Source: Sinomicrobium weinanense
GTDB lineage: Bacteria > Bacteroidota > Bacteroidia > Flavobacteriales > Flavobacteriaceae
Direction: 5' to 3'
Assembly (NCBI RefSeq): GCF_018863395.1
Contig: NZ_JAHKRR010000002.1
Coordinates: 797,896-861,895 of the forward strand
DNA length: 64,000 bases
Shown: positions 7,951 to 16,130 of the stretch, piece by piece
How the letters are laid out: each line of letters starts with the position of its first letter
Position numbering within the stretch: position 1 is the first letter of the stretch
Made by a program: the position numbers and the translations under genes
The notes under the pieces: model-generated
What the model was told of the DNA's origin: nothing
Databases searched by the model: none
What the model saw: only the letters and a program-made list of their open reading frames with translations

Positions 7951-9468
7951 ATGAAAAAAATACTGGCAATATTTGTCGTTTTCGGGGCCATCATGCAGAG
8001 TGAGGCACAGACAATAAACGACGTCGTACGATATGGCACAGAAGACCTTCAGGGTACAGCGCGCTACCGGTCCATGAGCGGGGCCTTCGGTGCCCTTGGA
8101 GGCGACCTTTCTGCCCTGAACAACAATCCGGCAGGGTCTGCCGTCTTTAACAACGGTAGTTTTACCTTTTCCGGAACCAGTTATAACACCAAAAACAAAA
8201 CAAATTATTTTGGCGGGAACACCTCCACCGACGTCTCCAACTTTGACCTGAATCAACTGGGGGGCGTCCTGGTCTTTAACAACACCGGTTCCCGTTCCGG
8301 GTGGAATAAATTTTCACTCGCATTTAACTTTGAAAAGGCAAACAATTTCGAAAACGAATTTGTGGCTGCCGGGAACAGTGACCGGTCCATAGACGAGTAT
8401 TTTCTCTACTATGCACAGGGGATCCCCAAGGGAGACCTGCTTGTATTTGAAGGAGAAAACATAGAGGATGCCTACCTCGATATAGGTAGTGCATATGGAT
8501 TTCAAACCCAACAGGCATTTCTGGGCTTTCAGGCCTATCTCATAGAACCAGTTGAAGATACGGACGACAATACTGAATATGTGCCTAATACGCGATATAA
8601 CAATACAGTGAACCAGCAAATTTTCCAAAGTACTTCAGGGTATAACAACAAGTTTACCCTGAACATGGCCGGCCAGTTTCTCGACGACTTTTATGTGGGA
8701 GCGTCATTGAATTTTCACGATATCCAATACGAAAAATACACGGAACTCAAGGAAGATGGGTATAATTCCGAATCCGTTATTGGCCGGACCAAATTCGACA
8801 ATCTTCAACTCACTTCCGGAACTGCATTTTCATTTTCCCTCGGGGGCATTGCCCGTGTAGGTGAAATGCTCCGGGTCGGGGCCACCTACCAGTCCCCTAC
8901 CTGGTACAAACTCAACGACGAGCTCTCCCAGCGAATAAGTACGGACTACGCCCTGGATGTAACCCCGGATATCGAATTTATCAATTTTAGCCTGGTAAAC
9001 ATTTATCCGGACTATAAAATACAGATACCGGCCAAATATACCGGTAGCCTGGCCCTGATTTTCGGTCAGGAAGGGCTCCTGAGCTTTGATTACAGTTACC
9101 AGGACATGAGCAATGCAAAACTCAAACCCACATCCGATCCCGATTTTGCCGATGAGAACGATTATATCGGGAATACGCTCAAAGCCGTATCCACCTTCCG
9201 GTTGGGCGGAGAATACCGGATAGAAAGGTTTAGTCTAAGAGGCGGATACCGCTTCGAGGAAAGCCCGTACGACAGCGATATGATCGGCGACCTCAACGGT
9301 TATTCTCTCGGCCTGGGCTACGACTTCGGGATGGCCAGGATCGATGCAGCTTTCAGCCAGTACATGAGAGATTACCACTCTCAGTTCTACGACAGGGGCT
9401 TTACCAATACGGCAGCTATTGACAGCAAGAATACCAATGTAACACTGTCGCTCACATTAAACCTTTAA
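7951..9468 (+). CDS. FadL/OmpP1/TodX-family outer-membrane protein
   Basis: Predicted 505-residue outer-membrane beta-barrel of the FadL family, which moves hydrophobic compounds across the outer membrane. The start at ATG 7951 gives a clean signal peptide (MKKILAIFVVFGAIMQSEA, cleavage before QTIND); the longer upstream reading is rejected because it runs through the terminator hairpin. The N-terminal plug-like region SMSGAFGALGGDLSALNNNPAG is diagnostic of the family. Alternating strands rich in Y, F and G follow and the chain ends in LSLTLNL. Substrate unknown. It follows the repeat lipoprotein on the same strand, with a terminator between them, so co-function is only suggested. Confidence 0.88.
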   Translation: MKKILAIFVVFGAIMQSEAQTINDVVRYGTEDLQGTARYRSMSGAFGALGGDLSALNNNPAGSAVFNNGSFTFSGTSYNTKNKTNYFGGNTSTDVSNFDLNQLGGVLVFNNTGSRSGWNKFSLAFNFEKANNFENEFVAAGNSDRSIDEYFLYYAQGIPKGDLLVFEGENIEDAYLDIGSAYGFQTQQAFLGFQAYLIEPVEDTDDNTEYVPNTRYNNTVNQQIFQSTSGYNNKFTLNMAGQFLDDFYVGASLNFHDIQYEKYTELKEDGYNSESVIGRTKFDNLQLTSGTAFSFSLGGIARVGEMLRVGATYQSPTWYKLNDELSQRISTDYALDVTPDIEFINFSLVNIYPDYKIQIPAKYTGSLALIFGQEGLLSFDYSYQDMSNAKLKPTSDPDFADENDYIGNTLKAVSTFRLGGEYRIERFSLRGGYRFEESPYDSDMIGDLNGYSLGLGYDFGMARIDAAFSQYMRDYHSQFYDRGFTNTAAIDSKNTNVTLSLTLNL

Positions 9469-9555
9469 AAGTAGATTAAAGTTATAGGGGCATTGTCATT
9501 ATCTATGCCCCGGAAAATCATTTATCCTGCATAAATACCTATCTTTGCTTTCCTG

Positions 9556-9642
9556 TTTGTACATCAAAAAGCATATATTTTTGCAAGACAACCTTTCTAC
9601 CTGCCATACGAAAGCTGTCGAACTCAAAAATCCTTATATTTG
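9556..9642 (+). promoter_or_regulatory. Two candidate TAnnTTTG promoters upstream of folE
   Basis: The 335-bp gap 9469-9803 has no gene. It contains TTTG (9556-9559), 16 bp, TATTTTTG (9576-9583), and a second perfect -7 element TATATTTG (9635-9642); both -7 boxes are followed by C as is common in flavobacteria. The first has a roughly spaced -33 box, the second does not. Downstream are a hairpin (9660-9696) and a repeat fragment (9734-9782), so the folE leader may be long and structured. Confidence 0.5.
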
Positions 9643-9659
9643 CAACTTGGTAGCAAAAC

Positions 9660-9696
9660 ACAGACGAAATCAAAAAAGCACGATCACTTCGTCTGT
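9660..9696. other. Hairpin in folE leader
   Basis: ACAGACGAA (9660-9668) pairs with TTCGTCTGT (9688-9696) across a 19-base loop. No T-run follows. It lies about 18 bp after the TATATTTG element, so it would be at the 5' end of the folE transcript if that promoter is used. Confidence 0.5.
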
Positions 9697-9803
9697 TTCA
9701 GGGAAATAGTTATTTTTAATTAAACATATGTAAGGACAGATGACCGGTAACGGAGGACAGAATGATGCATCGGTCACCGGCCATCCACCCAAAAAATAAA
9801 CAG

Positions 9804-10484
9804 ATGAAAATAGATAACGCTTTGGAAGAACAATTTGAAGAAATTGGTGACAACCATGTTTCATCATCTGCAGACACCCCCTTGCGGGAAGATGCTTTCG
9901 ACCTGTCCGACAGCGAAAAAATAGAACGCATAGAGCAGGACGTATACAACATTATGGAAACCCTGGGCCTCGACCTCACCGACGACAGTCTGCGGGGCAC
10001 CCCGAGACGAGTGGCCAAGATGTTCGTAAAAGAGATCTTTGCCGGCCTGCATCCCGAGAGAAAACCCAAGGCTTCCACCTTTCAGAACAAGTATAAATAT
10101 GGCGAAATGCTCGTAGAGAAGAATATCACCGTATATTCCACCTGCGAACACCACCTGTTACCTATTGTGGGAAGGGCTCACGTAGCGTATATCTCCAAAG
10201 GAAATGTCATCGGCCTTTCCAAAATGAACCGCATCGTGGACTATTATGCCAAGCGCCCCCAGGTACAGGAAAGGATGACCATGCAGATCGTACAGGAACT
10301 GCAAAAGGCCCTGGGCACCAAAGATGTGGCCTGCGTTATCGATGCCAAACACCTTTGTGTCAATTCCAGGGGAATACGCGATATAGAGAGTAGCACGGTA
10401 ACGGCAGAATTCGGAGGCAAGTTCAAGGATCCGTCCGTGAGGAGAGAATTTCTGGATTATATTAAATTAGAAACCGAATTTTAA
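9804..10484 (+). CDS. folE: GTP cyclohydrolase I
   Basis: Converts GTP to 7,8-dihydroneopterin triphosphate, the first step to folate and pterins. Zinc and catalytic residues are visible: C114 and H116/H117 in STCEHHLLP and C185 in [11 protein letters not shown]. The start is ATG 9804 (226 residues), preceded by an A-rich stretch; the ATG at 9762 lies inside a repeat fragment and is rejected. The acidic N-terminal ~50 residues are variable, as usual. Followed by cysS after 31 bp on the same strand. Confidence 0.96.
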   Translation: MKIDNALEEQFEEIGDNHVSSSADTPLREDAFDLSDSEKIERIEQDVYNIMETLGLDLTDDSLRGTPRRVAKMFVKEIFAGLHPERKPKASTFQNKYKYGEMLVEKNITVYSTCEHHLLPIVGRAHVAYISKGNVIGLSKMNRIVDYYAKRPQVQERMTMQIVQELQKALGTKDVACVIDAKHLCVNSRGIRDIESSTVTAEFGGKFKDPSVRREFLDYIKLETEF

Positions 10485-10515
10485 ATTTGTCACCTCAAAA
10501 TTCAAGTCACCGAGA

Positions 10516-12003
10516 ATGCAACGCTACCTAAACCAAAAGCTGAAGATCTACAACTCACTTACAGGAAACAAGGAAATATTCGAACCCATAAACCAAGGCC
10601 ATGTAGGCATGTATGTTTGTGGCCCCACGGTTTACAACTATGTACATCTCGGGAATTGCAGGACCTTCATTTCCTTTGACCTGGTCTTCCGCTACCTGAA
10701 ACACCTCGGTTACAAAGTAAGATATGTCCGTAACATTACCGATGCAGGCCACCTGGAAAACGATGCCGATGAAGGCGAAGACCGCATCGCTAAAAAAGCC
10801 AGGCTGGAGCAGATAGAACCCATGGAAGTGGTGCAGCGATATACGGTAGATTTCCACAATACGCTGAACCGTTTCAACAACCTCCCTCCCAGCATCGAGC
10901 CCACAGCTACCGGGCACATCATAGAACAGATAGACATTATCGAAGGAATTCTGGAAAAGGGCCTGGCCTACGAAGTCAATGGTTCGGTTTATTTTGATGT
11001 GATCAAATTCAACCAGACCACCAAATACGGCAAGCTCAGCGGCCGTAATATTGAAGACCTCATCCATAATACACGCGAACTCGACGGCCAGAGCGACAAG
11101 AAAAATCCGCAGGACTTCGCCCTCTGGAAAAAGGCGGAACCTCAGCACATCATGCGCTGGCCTTCTCCATGGAGCGACGGTTTCCCCGGATGGCACCTCG
11201 AGTGTACTGCCATGAGCACCAAATACCTCGGCGAAAAATTCGACATCCACGGTGGTGGTATGGACCTGAAATTCCCGCATCACGAATGCGAGATCGCCCA
11301 GGCAGAGGCTTCTAACGGCCATGCTCCGGTAAATTACTGGATGCACGCCAATATGCTTACCCTCAACGGTAAGAAAATGGCGAAATCTACCGGGAACAAC
11401 ATACTCCCCAACGAGATTTTTACAGGCGATAACGATATATTAAGCAAACCCTTTGCCCCTGCCGTCGTGCGCTTCTTTATCCTCCAGGCTCATTACAGGA
11501 GTGTCCTGGATTTTAGTAACGACGCCCTGCTTGCTTCCGAAAAAGGGTTCAACAGGTTGATGGAGGCCGTTCACCTGCTCGATGAACTACCTGTTTCTCC
11601 CGAGACTTCCGGTTTTGATGTAGAACAGTGGAAACAAAAATGTTACGACGCGATGAACGACGACTTTAACAGCCCTGTACTCATCGCCAACCTCTTCGAC
11701 GCTGTGAAGTTTATCAATCAGGCCAGGGAAAGAAAAGCAAAGATCAGTGCCGAAGACCGGAAATGCATGAATGAAACCATTCGCGCCTTTGTCTTCGATG
11801 TGCTCGGCCTCATAGACGTAACCGCTTCACAGGAAGACAGCACAGACAAACTGTCCGGCACAGTGGAACTCCTTATAAAATTACGGGCCGAAGCCCGTGC
11901 AAACAAGGATTTTGCCACTTCAGACAAAATAAGGGATGAGCTGGCCGCCATGGGCATACAGCTCAAGGACGGGAAAGAAGGGACCACCTTCTCCATTTCC
12001 TGA
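10516..12003 (+). CDS. cysS: Cysteinyl-tRNA synthetase
   Basis: Class I synthetase charging tRNA-Cys. The HIGH-like motif is HLGN (44-47) and the KMSKS loop is KMAKS (287-291). The zinc that selects cysteine is bound by C35, C230, H255 and E259, all present ([25 protein letters not shown]). Length 495 is normal, with the DALR and C-terminal anticodon regions intact. The gene lies between folE and yidD on the same strand with short spacers. Confidence 0.97.
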   Translation: MQRYLNQKLKIYNSLTGNKEIFEPINQGHVGMYVCGPTVYNYVHLGNCRTFISFDLVFRYLKHLGYKVRYVRNITDAGHLENDADEGEDRIAKKARLEQIEPMEVVQRYTVDFHNTLNRFNNLPPSIEPTATGHIIEQIDIIEGILEKGLAYEVNGSVYFDVIKFNQTTKYGKLSGRNIEDLIHNTRELDGQSDKKNPQDFALWKKAEPQHIMRWPSPWSDGFPGWHLECTAMSTKYLGEKFDIHGGGMDLKFPHHECEIAQAEASNGHAPVNYWMHANMLTLNGKKMAKSTGNNILPNEIFTGDNDILSKPFAPAVVRFFILQAHYRSVLDFSNDALLASEKGFNRLMEAVHLLDELPVSPETSGFDVEQWKQKCYDAMNDDFNSPVLIANLFDAVKFINQARERKAKISAEDRKCMNETIRAFVFDVLGLIDVTASQEDSTDKLSGTVELLIKLRAEARANKDFATSDKIRDELAAMGIQLKDGKEGTTFSIS

Positions 12004-12041
12004 TCGCAATAACCCGTAACTTACGGAAACAGATCTACAAG

Positions 12042-12287
12042 ATGAGCCTTTTACTAAAAATACTCGCCTACCCGTTTATCTTTTTAGTAAGGGTTTACCA
12101 GTATCTCATTTCACCCCTCACCCCGGCTACGTGCAGATACACGCCTACCTGCTCACAATACACCATTGAAGCACTGAAAAAACACGGGCTGATAAAGGGC
12201 GGGAAGTTAGCGGTTAAAAGAATATTCAGTTGTCATCCGTGGGGTGGTTCGGGCTATGACCCGGTACCGGACAGGGACGACAACTGA
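12042..12287 (+). CDS. yidD: Membrane protein insertion efficiency factor
   Basis: 81-residue YidD family protein that assists YidC-dependent membrane insertion at the inner face of the membrane. It begins with an amphipathic/hydrophobic stretch ([25 protein letters not shown]), then has the family core [20 protein letters not shown] and ends with [15 protein letters not shown]. The usual Cys pattern (C-x6-C ... C) is present. In most bacteria yidD sits by rnpA and yidC; here it follows cysS, a common flavobacterial arrangement. It converges on the CMD gene with only 10 bp between stops. Confidence 0.95.
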   Translation: MSLLLKILAYPFIFLVRVYQYLISPLTPATCRYTPTCSQYTIEALKKHGLIKGGKLAVKRIFSCHPWGGSGYDPVPDRDDN

Positions 12288-12297
12288 ATACTGCACT

Positions 12298-12783
12298 TTA
12301 ATTTTCTGCACCTGCTTTCTCTCCTACTTTATATCGGCCTACCTGATATTCTCCAGGTTTGGTGCGGATCACCTGCTGCAAACGGTTCCAGGAATTGATC
12401 TGGGCAATGGCCAGGGTCAGGACTGCAATCTCCTGTTTGTTGAAAAACTGCCTCATTTTGTCAAACAGGGCATCATCTACATGATGGTTCGGCAGATCGG
12501 TAAGGGCTTCGGCAAATTCCAGGGCCGCCCGCTCCAGTTCGGAATAATAGGGACACTCTTTCCAGGCTGCTATGGAATACAATCGCAGTGGTTCTTCTCC
12601 ATAGTGAAGCGCTTCCTTATAGTGCATATCCAGGCAAAAAGCGCAATGATTCATTTGTGATATGCGGTATTTGAGCAATTTCAATAATCGCATATCCAAT
12701 CCGCTGTTGCGCACATAGCTTTCCACTTGTGCCATGACGTTGTACATACCTTCGGGTAATTCCCCGTAACTGATTCTTTCCAT
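12298..12783 (-). CDS. Carboxymuconolactone decarboxylase (AhpD-like) family protein
   Basis: 161-residue alpha-helical CMD/AhpD-fold protein. The redox-type active site CAFCLDMHY gives CxxC at 47-50 and His54, as in alkylhydroperoxidase-like members, so a peroxidase or thiol-redox role is likely; the true substrate is unknown. It lies 58 bp downstream of, and on the same strand as, an ECF41-type sigma gene. CMD genes are the best-known partners and targets of ECF41 factors. An ECF41-like promoter (12812-12838) occupies the spacer. Its leader and first codons are duplicated upstream of the RND efflux operon at 45487-45556. Confidence 0.92.
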   Translation of the reverse strand: MERISYGELPEGMYNVMAQVESYVRNSGLDMRLLKLLKYRISQMNHCAFCLDMHYKEALHYGEEPLRLYSIAAWKECPYYSELERAALEFAEALTDLPNHHVDDALFDKMRQFFNKQEIAVLTLAIAQINSWNRLQQVIRTKPGEYQVGRYKVGEKAGAEN

Positions 12784-12811
12784 GATATTTGTTTTTATGG
12801 TTTGTTATAAA

Positions 12812-12838
12812 GACAAATACTCCGGAAGAAACGTGACG
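12812..12838 (-). promoter_or_regulatory. ECF41-type promoter of the CMD gene
   Basis: Minus strand CGTCACG (12838-12832), 16 bp, TGTC (12815-12812). The published ECF41 target signature is TGTCACA-N16-CGTC, so this is a close match with exact spacing. It starts just past the sigma-factor stop codon and is 29 bp from the CMD ATG. Confidence 0.75.
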
Positions 12839-12841
12839 CCA

Positions 12842-13690
12842 TTATCTGTTTTTTTGAAGATTTTTCAGTTTGTCCGGATTGCGTACAAAATAGATCTGAT
12901 CTATCTTCTCCCCTTTTACACTAAATAACAGGCAATTGGTCACCGTGCCGCCCGAATAATACAAAAGCGCAGGCTGGTGATTGATTTGGGACGGAACGAT
13001 CTTCAGATCCGGGACCTTCTCGTAAAACTTCCTGTACACTCCTACAAGGAATTTTACAACATGGTCTATACCCAATATGCTTTTCATCGCGGCAGAAACC
13101 TTGCCGCCGCCATCGGAAGTGATCGCTATATCCTCGTGAAGGAGGGCTTCCAGTTGTTCCATTTCCCGGTTCTGCATGGCCACAAACAACTGTTCCAGTT
13201 TCGGGTTATCCGGAATGCTTGTTTGCGCTCCGCCCTTGTCCAGCCGTCCTTTGGACCTCCGGAAAAGCTGCCTGGAATTTTCTTCGGAAATATCGAGGGT
13301 ATCTGCAATTTCCCGGTGCGAATAATGATAGGCCTCTTTCAGGATAAACACGGCACGCTCACGGGCGGTCAGCTTTTCCATCAGCACCATAAGCGAGTAA
13401 GAGAGGATCTCCCGGTGTTCAAGTGAAGTATCTGCCTTTTCCGTAGCCACAGGTTCAGGTAACCAGGCCCCCGGGTATTCCTTCAGGAACTTTTTCTGTC
13501 TGTTCTTAACATTTATAGCATGGTTCACTACCGATTTTATCAGGTATCCCCGACGGTTTTCCACATGGTTCACCGGGTTTTCCAGTAATTTTAGCCATAC
13601 ATCCTGAACCACATCCCTGGCATCTTCGTAAGAACCGAGGATATTATAAGCATAGGTCTCCAGTAAAGGCTTTAATGTTTCCGTATCCAT
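12842..13690 (-). CDS. ECF41-family RNA polymerase sigma factor with fused SnoaL-like domain
   Basis: 282-residue sigma factor. Region 2 (residues ~8-70, YEDARDVVQDVWLKLLEN) and region 4 (~100-150, AYHYSHREIADTLDISEENS) are followed by a SnoaL-like C-terminal domain instead of a separate anti-sigma factor. All three ECF41 signatures are seen: WLPEP (76-80) in the linker, DGGGK (193-197) and NPDKL (271-275). In this family the C-terminal domain controls sigma activity in cis. The gene has its own ECF41-like promoter (13718-13744) and precedes the CMD gene. The signal sensed is unknown. Confidence 0.95.
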   Translation of the reverse strand: MDTETLKPLLETYAYNILGSYEDARDVVQDVWLKLLENPVNHVENRRGYLIKSVVNHAINVKNRQKKFLKEYPGAWLPEPVATEKADTSLEHREILSYSLMVLMEKLTARERAVFILKEAYHYSHREIADTLDISEENSRQLFRRSKGRLDKGGAQTSIPDNPKLEQLFVAMQNREMEQLEALLHEDIAITSDGGGKVSAAMKSILGIDHVVKFLVGVYRKFYEKVPDLKIVPSQINHQPALLYYSGGTVTNCLLFSVKGEKIDQIYFVRNPDKLKNLQKNR

Positions 13691-13717
13691 TTTTTACTAC
13701 TTCATAAATTAAAAAGA

Positions 13718-13744
13718 GACAAATCAAAAAGCATAAATGTGACA
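13718..13744 (-). promoter_or_regulatory. ECF41-type autoregulatory promoter of the sigma gene
   Basis: Minus strand TGTCACA (13744-13738), 16 bp, TGTC (13721-13718): an exact -35 match and exact spacing for the ECF41 signature, with T instead of C at the first -10 base, as in the other two sites in this window. The sigma ATG is 27 bp downstream, so the factor probably activates itself. Confidence 0.78.
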
Positions 13745-13939
13745 TTGTATCTGTTAAAATAACACATTTTATTGTTCTGACAGAATTTAATTTTTACTTC
13801 TGTTCTTTTCGGCGATGTTTCCCTATATTTACACCACATAACTAAATTTGACTGATGACTCCGTGACTTACGGACATATGATTTATGTGACAATCTTATG
13901 TCTTACGTCTTACAGTCCTACGTCCAACAAATAAAAAGC

Positions 13940-14773
13940 ATGCATTTTTTAAGTATAAACTGGGATCCGAGCGAAGGTATTGACCTCGGTTTTTTTATGA
14001 TACGTTATTACAGCCTGATGTTTGTAGTAGCCTTTGCCCTCGGCTGGTTCCTCATGAAAAAGATATACCTGCGCGAAGGGCTGACCGTAAAAGAACTGGA
14101 TTCCCTTTTCATCTATACCGTACTGGCCACGCTTATTGGTGCCCGCCTCGGACATTTTTTGTTCTATGAACCCGAAATGTTCATCAAGGATCCGCTGTAT
14201 ATATTCCTCCCGGTGGAATTTAGCCCTAAATTCCGCATCGTCGGTTTCAGAGGATTGGCTAGTCATGGAGCGGCAATAGGCATTATTATCGCCATGTATT
14301 ACTATTGTAAAAAAGTCATACACAAACCCCTTTTGTGGATACTGGACCGTGTTGTGATTCCGGTCTCTATCGGCGGAGTGTTTGTCCGCTTCGGAAACTT
14401 TATGAATTCCGAGATCATCGGACGGCCCACAAACAGCGATTTCGGAGTGGTTTTTCAACAACTGGGCGAAACATTTCCAAGGCACCCGTCACAACTGTAC
14501 GAAGCGGCCGGGTATGTCCTCGTTTTCCTGATACTGTGGTACATTTACTGGAAAACCGACAAAAGGGAAAAACAGGGCTATATCTTCGGGCTTTTCCTCA
14601 TTCTACTCTGGGCCGTAAGGTTTATCGTGGAGTTTTTCAAGGAAAACCAGGTAGCTTTCGAAGACAAAATTGCCCTGAACATGGGCCAATGGCTTAGCAT
14701 TCCGTTTATTTTGATCGGCTTCTATCTCATATACCGAAGCACTAAAATCACAAAACCGGAACAAAAATCATGA
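13940..14773 (+). CDS. lgt: Prolipoprotein diacylglyceryl transferase
   Basis: Inner-membrane enzyme that adds diacylglycerol to the lipobox cysteine of prolipoproteins. Family motifs are clear: RIVGFRGLASHGAAIGI (residues ~92-108), RFGNFMNSEIIG (the Lgt signature) and RHPSQLYEA. About seven hydrophobic segments are visible. ATG 13940 gives MHFLSINWDP and is preferred; an ATG at 13898 lies in repeat-like sequence. The upstream 13850-13930 is filled with TTACG/GTCTTACG palindromic words. A lipoprotein gene (DUF192) follows after 33 bp. Confidence 0.96.
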   Translation: MHFLSINWDPSEGIDLGFFMIRYYSLMFVVAFALGWFLMKKIYLREGLTVKELDSLFIYTVLATLIGARLGHFLFYEPEMFIKDPLYIFLPVEFSPKFRIVGFRGLASHGAAIGIIIAMYYYCKKVIHKPLLWILDRVVIPVSIGGVFVRFGNFMNSEIIGRPTNSDFGVVFQQLGETFPRHPSQLYEAAGYVLVFLILWYIYWKTDKREKQGYIFGLFLILLWAVRFIVEFFKENQVAFEDKIALNMGQWLSIPFILIGFYLIYRSTKITKPEQKS

Positions 14774-14806
14774 TCCCGATTTACAATTTTAAAATAACTC
14801 AACAGC

Positions 14807-15298
14807 ATGATGTATAAAATACCGGTCTCCCTGTTCCTGCTTCTCAGCCTTACCCTTTTTGTTTCGTGCAAAAGCGACAAAAAACACAATACAGTGAAAA
14901 CAGAGGAAATACATTTTACCAAAGACGGGGAACTGAAATTGTTCAGCTCAGACAGTACGCTCATTAAAAAACTCGACATTGAAATCGCCGATGACGAATA
15001 CAAAAGACAAACCGGACTGATGTACCGTAGTTCCATGAAGGAAAACCAGGGGATGCTCTTTATTGCAGAAACGGAAAGGCCTCAGAATTTTTACATGAAA
15101 AATACACTTATCCCATTGGATATTATCTATATCAATTCCGACAAAAAAATAGTGAGCATAAAACCCAACGCAGAGCCGATGAGTGAAGCTACTATTCCCT
15201 CAGACCTTCCTGCCAAATACACGCTGGAGGTCAATGCCGGGCTTGCCGAACAATGGGGCCTCAAAACCGGCGATTACATGAGTTTCGACAGGCAATAG
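14807..15298 (+). CDS. DUF192-family lipoprotein
   Basis: 163-residue predicted lipoprotein: hydrophobic start and lipobox FVSC (about residues 18-21), an acidic/Lys-rich spacer, then a DUF192 domain (ADDEYKRQTGLMYRSSMKENQGMLF, FYMKNTLIPLDIIYI, LEVNAGLAEQWGLKTGD). DUF192 proteins are small periplasmic or extracellular beta domains of unclear role. A second Met is at residue 2. It sits directly after lgt, the enzyme that would lipidate it, which is compatible with one transcript. Confidence 0.9.
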   Translation: MMYKIPVSLFLLLSLTLFVSCKSDKKHNTVKTEEIHFTKDGELKLFSSDSTLIKKLDIEIADDEYKRQTGLMYRSSMKENQGMLFIAETERPQNFYMKNTLIPLDIIYINSDKKIVSIKPNAEPMSEATIPSDLPAKYTLEVNAGLAEQWGLKTGDYMSFDRQ

Positions 15299-15373
15299 CA
15301 ACATCTTTTACGCAGGATAACAGAATACATACCGGGAGTATCATCTACAACTACCGTATATACGAAAACCGTT

Positions 15374-16084
15374 TCATAGATATTCTTTAATTTCCAGGAG
15401 ATCACTAATAGTAACGATACCTTCATATTTTTCCTGGTCCCGGGTGTTGTAATGAATGGCGTGCATCCCCGCATTTATAGCACCCAGGACGTCTGCTTCG
15501 AGATCATCACCTATCATCACCGCATTTCCGGCCTGTATCCCGGCTTTTTGAAGTGCGTATTCGAAAATAGCGGGATGCGGCTTTTTCACTCCCGCCATTT
15601 CGGAATTTACCACATGAACAAAATAAGAACCTATCCCGGCATTGGCCAGTTTTTTATCCTGTACTTCTTCAAAACCATTGGTGATAATGTGCAACCTGTA
15701 TCCGGATTCCAGATAAGACAATATATCTTTCGCGTTGGCTAACAAATGATTATTTTCGGGCAGATAGTGGATATAATCTTCAGACAGTTTGTCCAGGAAC
15801 CTGTCTTCTACCGGATACTCAAGGACGGAGAATGTACTTTGCAGCCTTCGGTGGCGCAATTCGTGCTGGTTTATTTTCCCTTCGCGATACTCCTTCCAGC
15901 AACGGTGGTTCACAGGCACATAGACCTTCAGGAAATCTTCCAGGGTAATCCCCATACTGTGCTCTTCCAGGATACGGCTGAAAGCAAGGGCCGAGTTTTT
16001 TTCAAAGTCCCACAGTGTATGGTCCAGGTCAAAAAAGACATCTGTTATTTCATTGTTATTTTTCCAGTGGCCGTTTTTTTGCAT
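15374..16084 (-). CDS. YjjG-like HAD phosphatase (noncanonical nucleotidase)
   Basis: 236-residue haloacid-dehalogenase hydrolase. Motif I is DVFFDLDHTLWDF (nucleophile Asp19 and Asp21), motif II IITNGFEEVQ, motif III Lys in GVKKPHPAIF, motif IV MIGDDLEADVLGA. WDFEKN and the fold match the YjjG type, which dephosphorylates noncanonical pyrimidine nucleotides. ATG 16084 gives MQKNGHWKNN; the longer reading to 16162 would overlap the upstream gene and adds unconserved residues. Lies downstream of the deacetylase-like gene on the same strand. Confidence 0.93.
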   Translation of the reverse strand: MQKNGHWKNNNEITDVFFDLDHTLWDFEKNSALAFSRILEEHSMGITLEDFLKVYVPVNHRCWKEYREGKINQHELRHRRLQSTFSVLEYPVEDRFLDKLSEDYIHYLPENNHLLANAKDILSYLESGYRLHIITNGFEEVQDKKLANAGIGSYFVHVVNSEMAGVKKPHPAIFEYALQKAGIQAGNAVMIGDDLEADVLGAINAGMHAIHYNTRDQEKYEGIVTISDLLEIKEYL

Positions 16085-16130
16085 TACAATATGTTTGATT
16101 TTGCAAGTCTTCTGTTTTGCCGAAATGTTT

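Noticed and set aside
9762-9803. ATG 9762 as folE start
   Set aside because: The extra 14 codons come from a dispersed repeat fragment and are not part of the GCH-I family.
10488-10514. TGTCACC-N16-CGAG upstream of cysS as a further ECF41 site
   Set aside because: The -35 part is close but the -10 part lacks TGTC/CGTC, and a housekeeping synthetase is an unlikely target.
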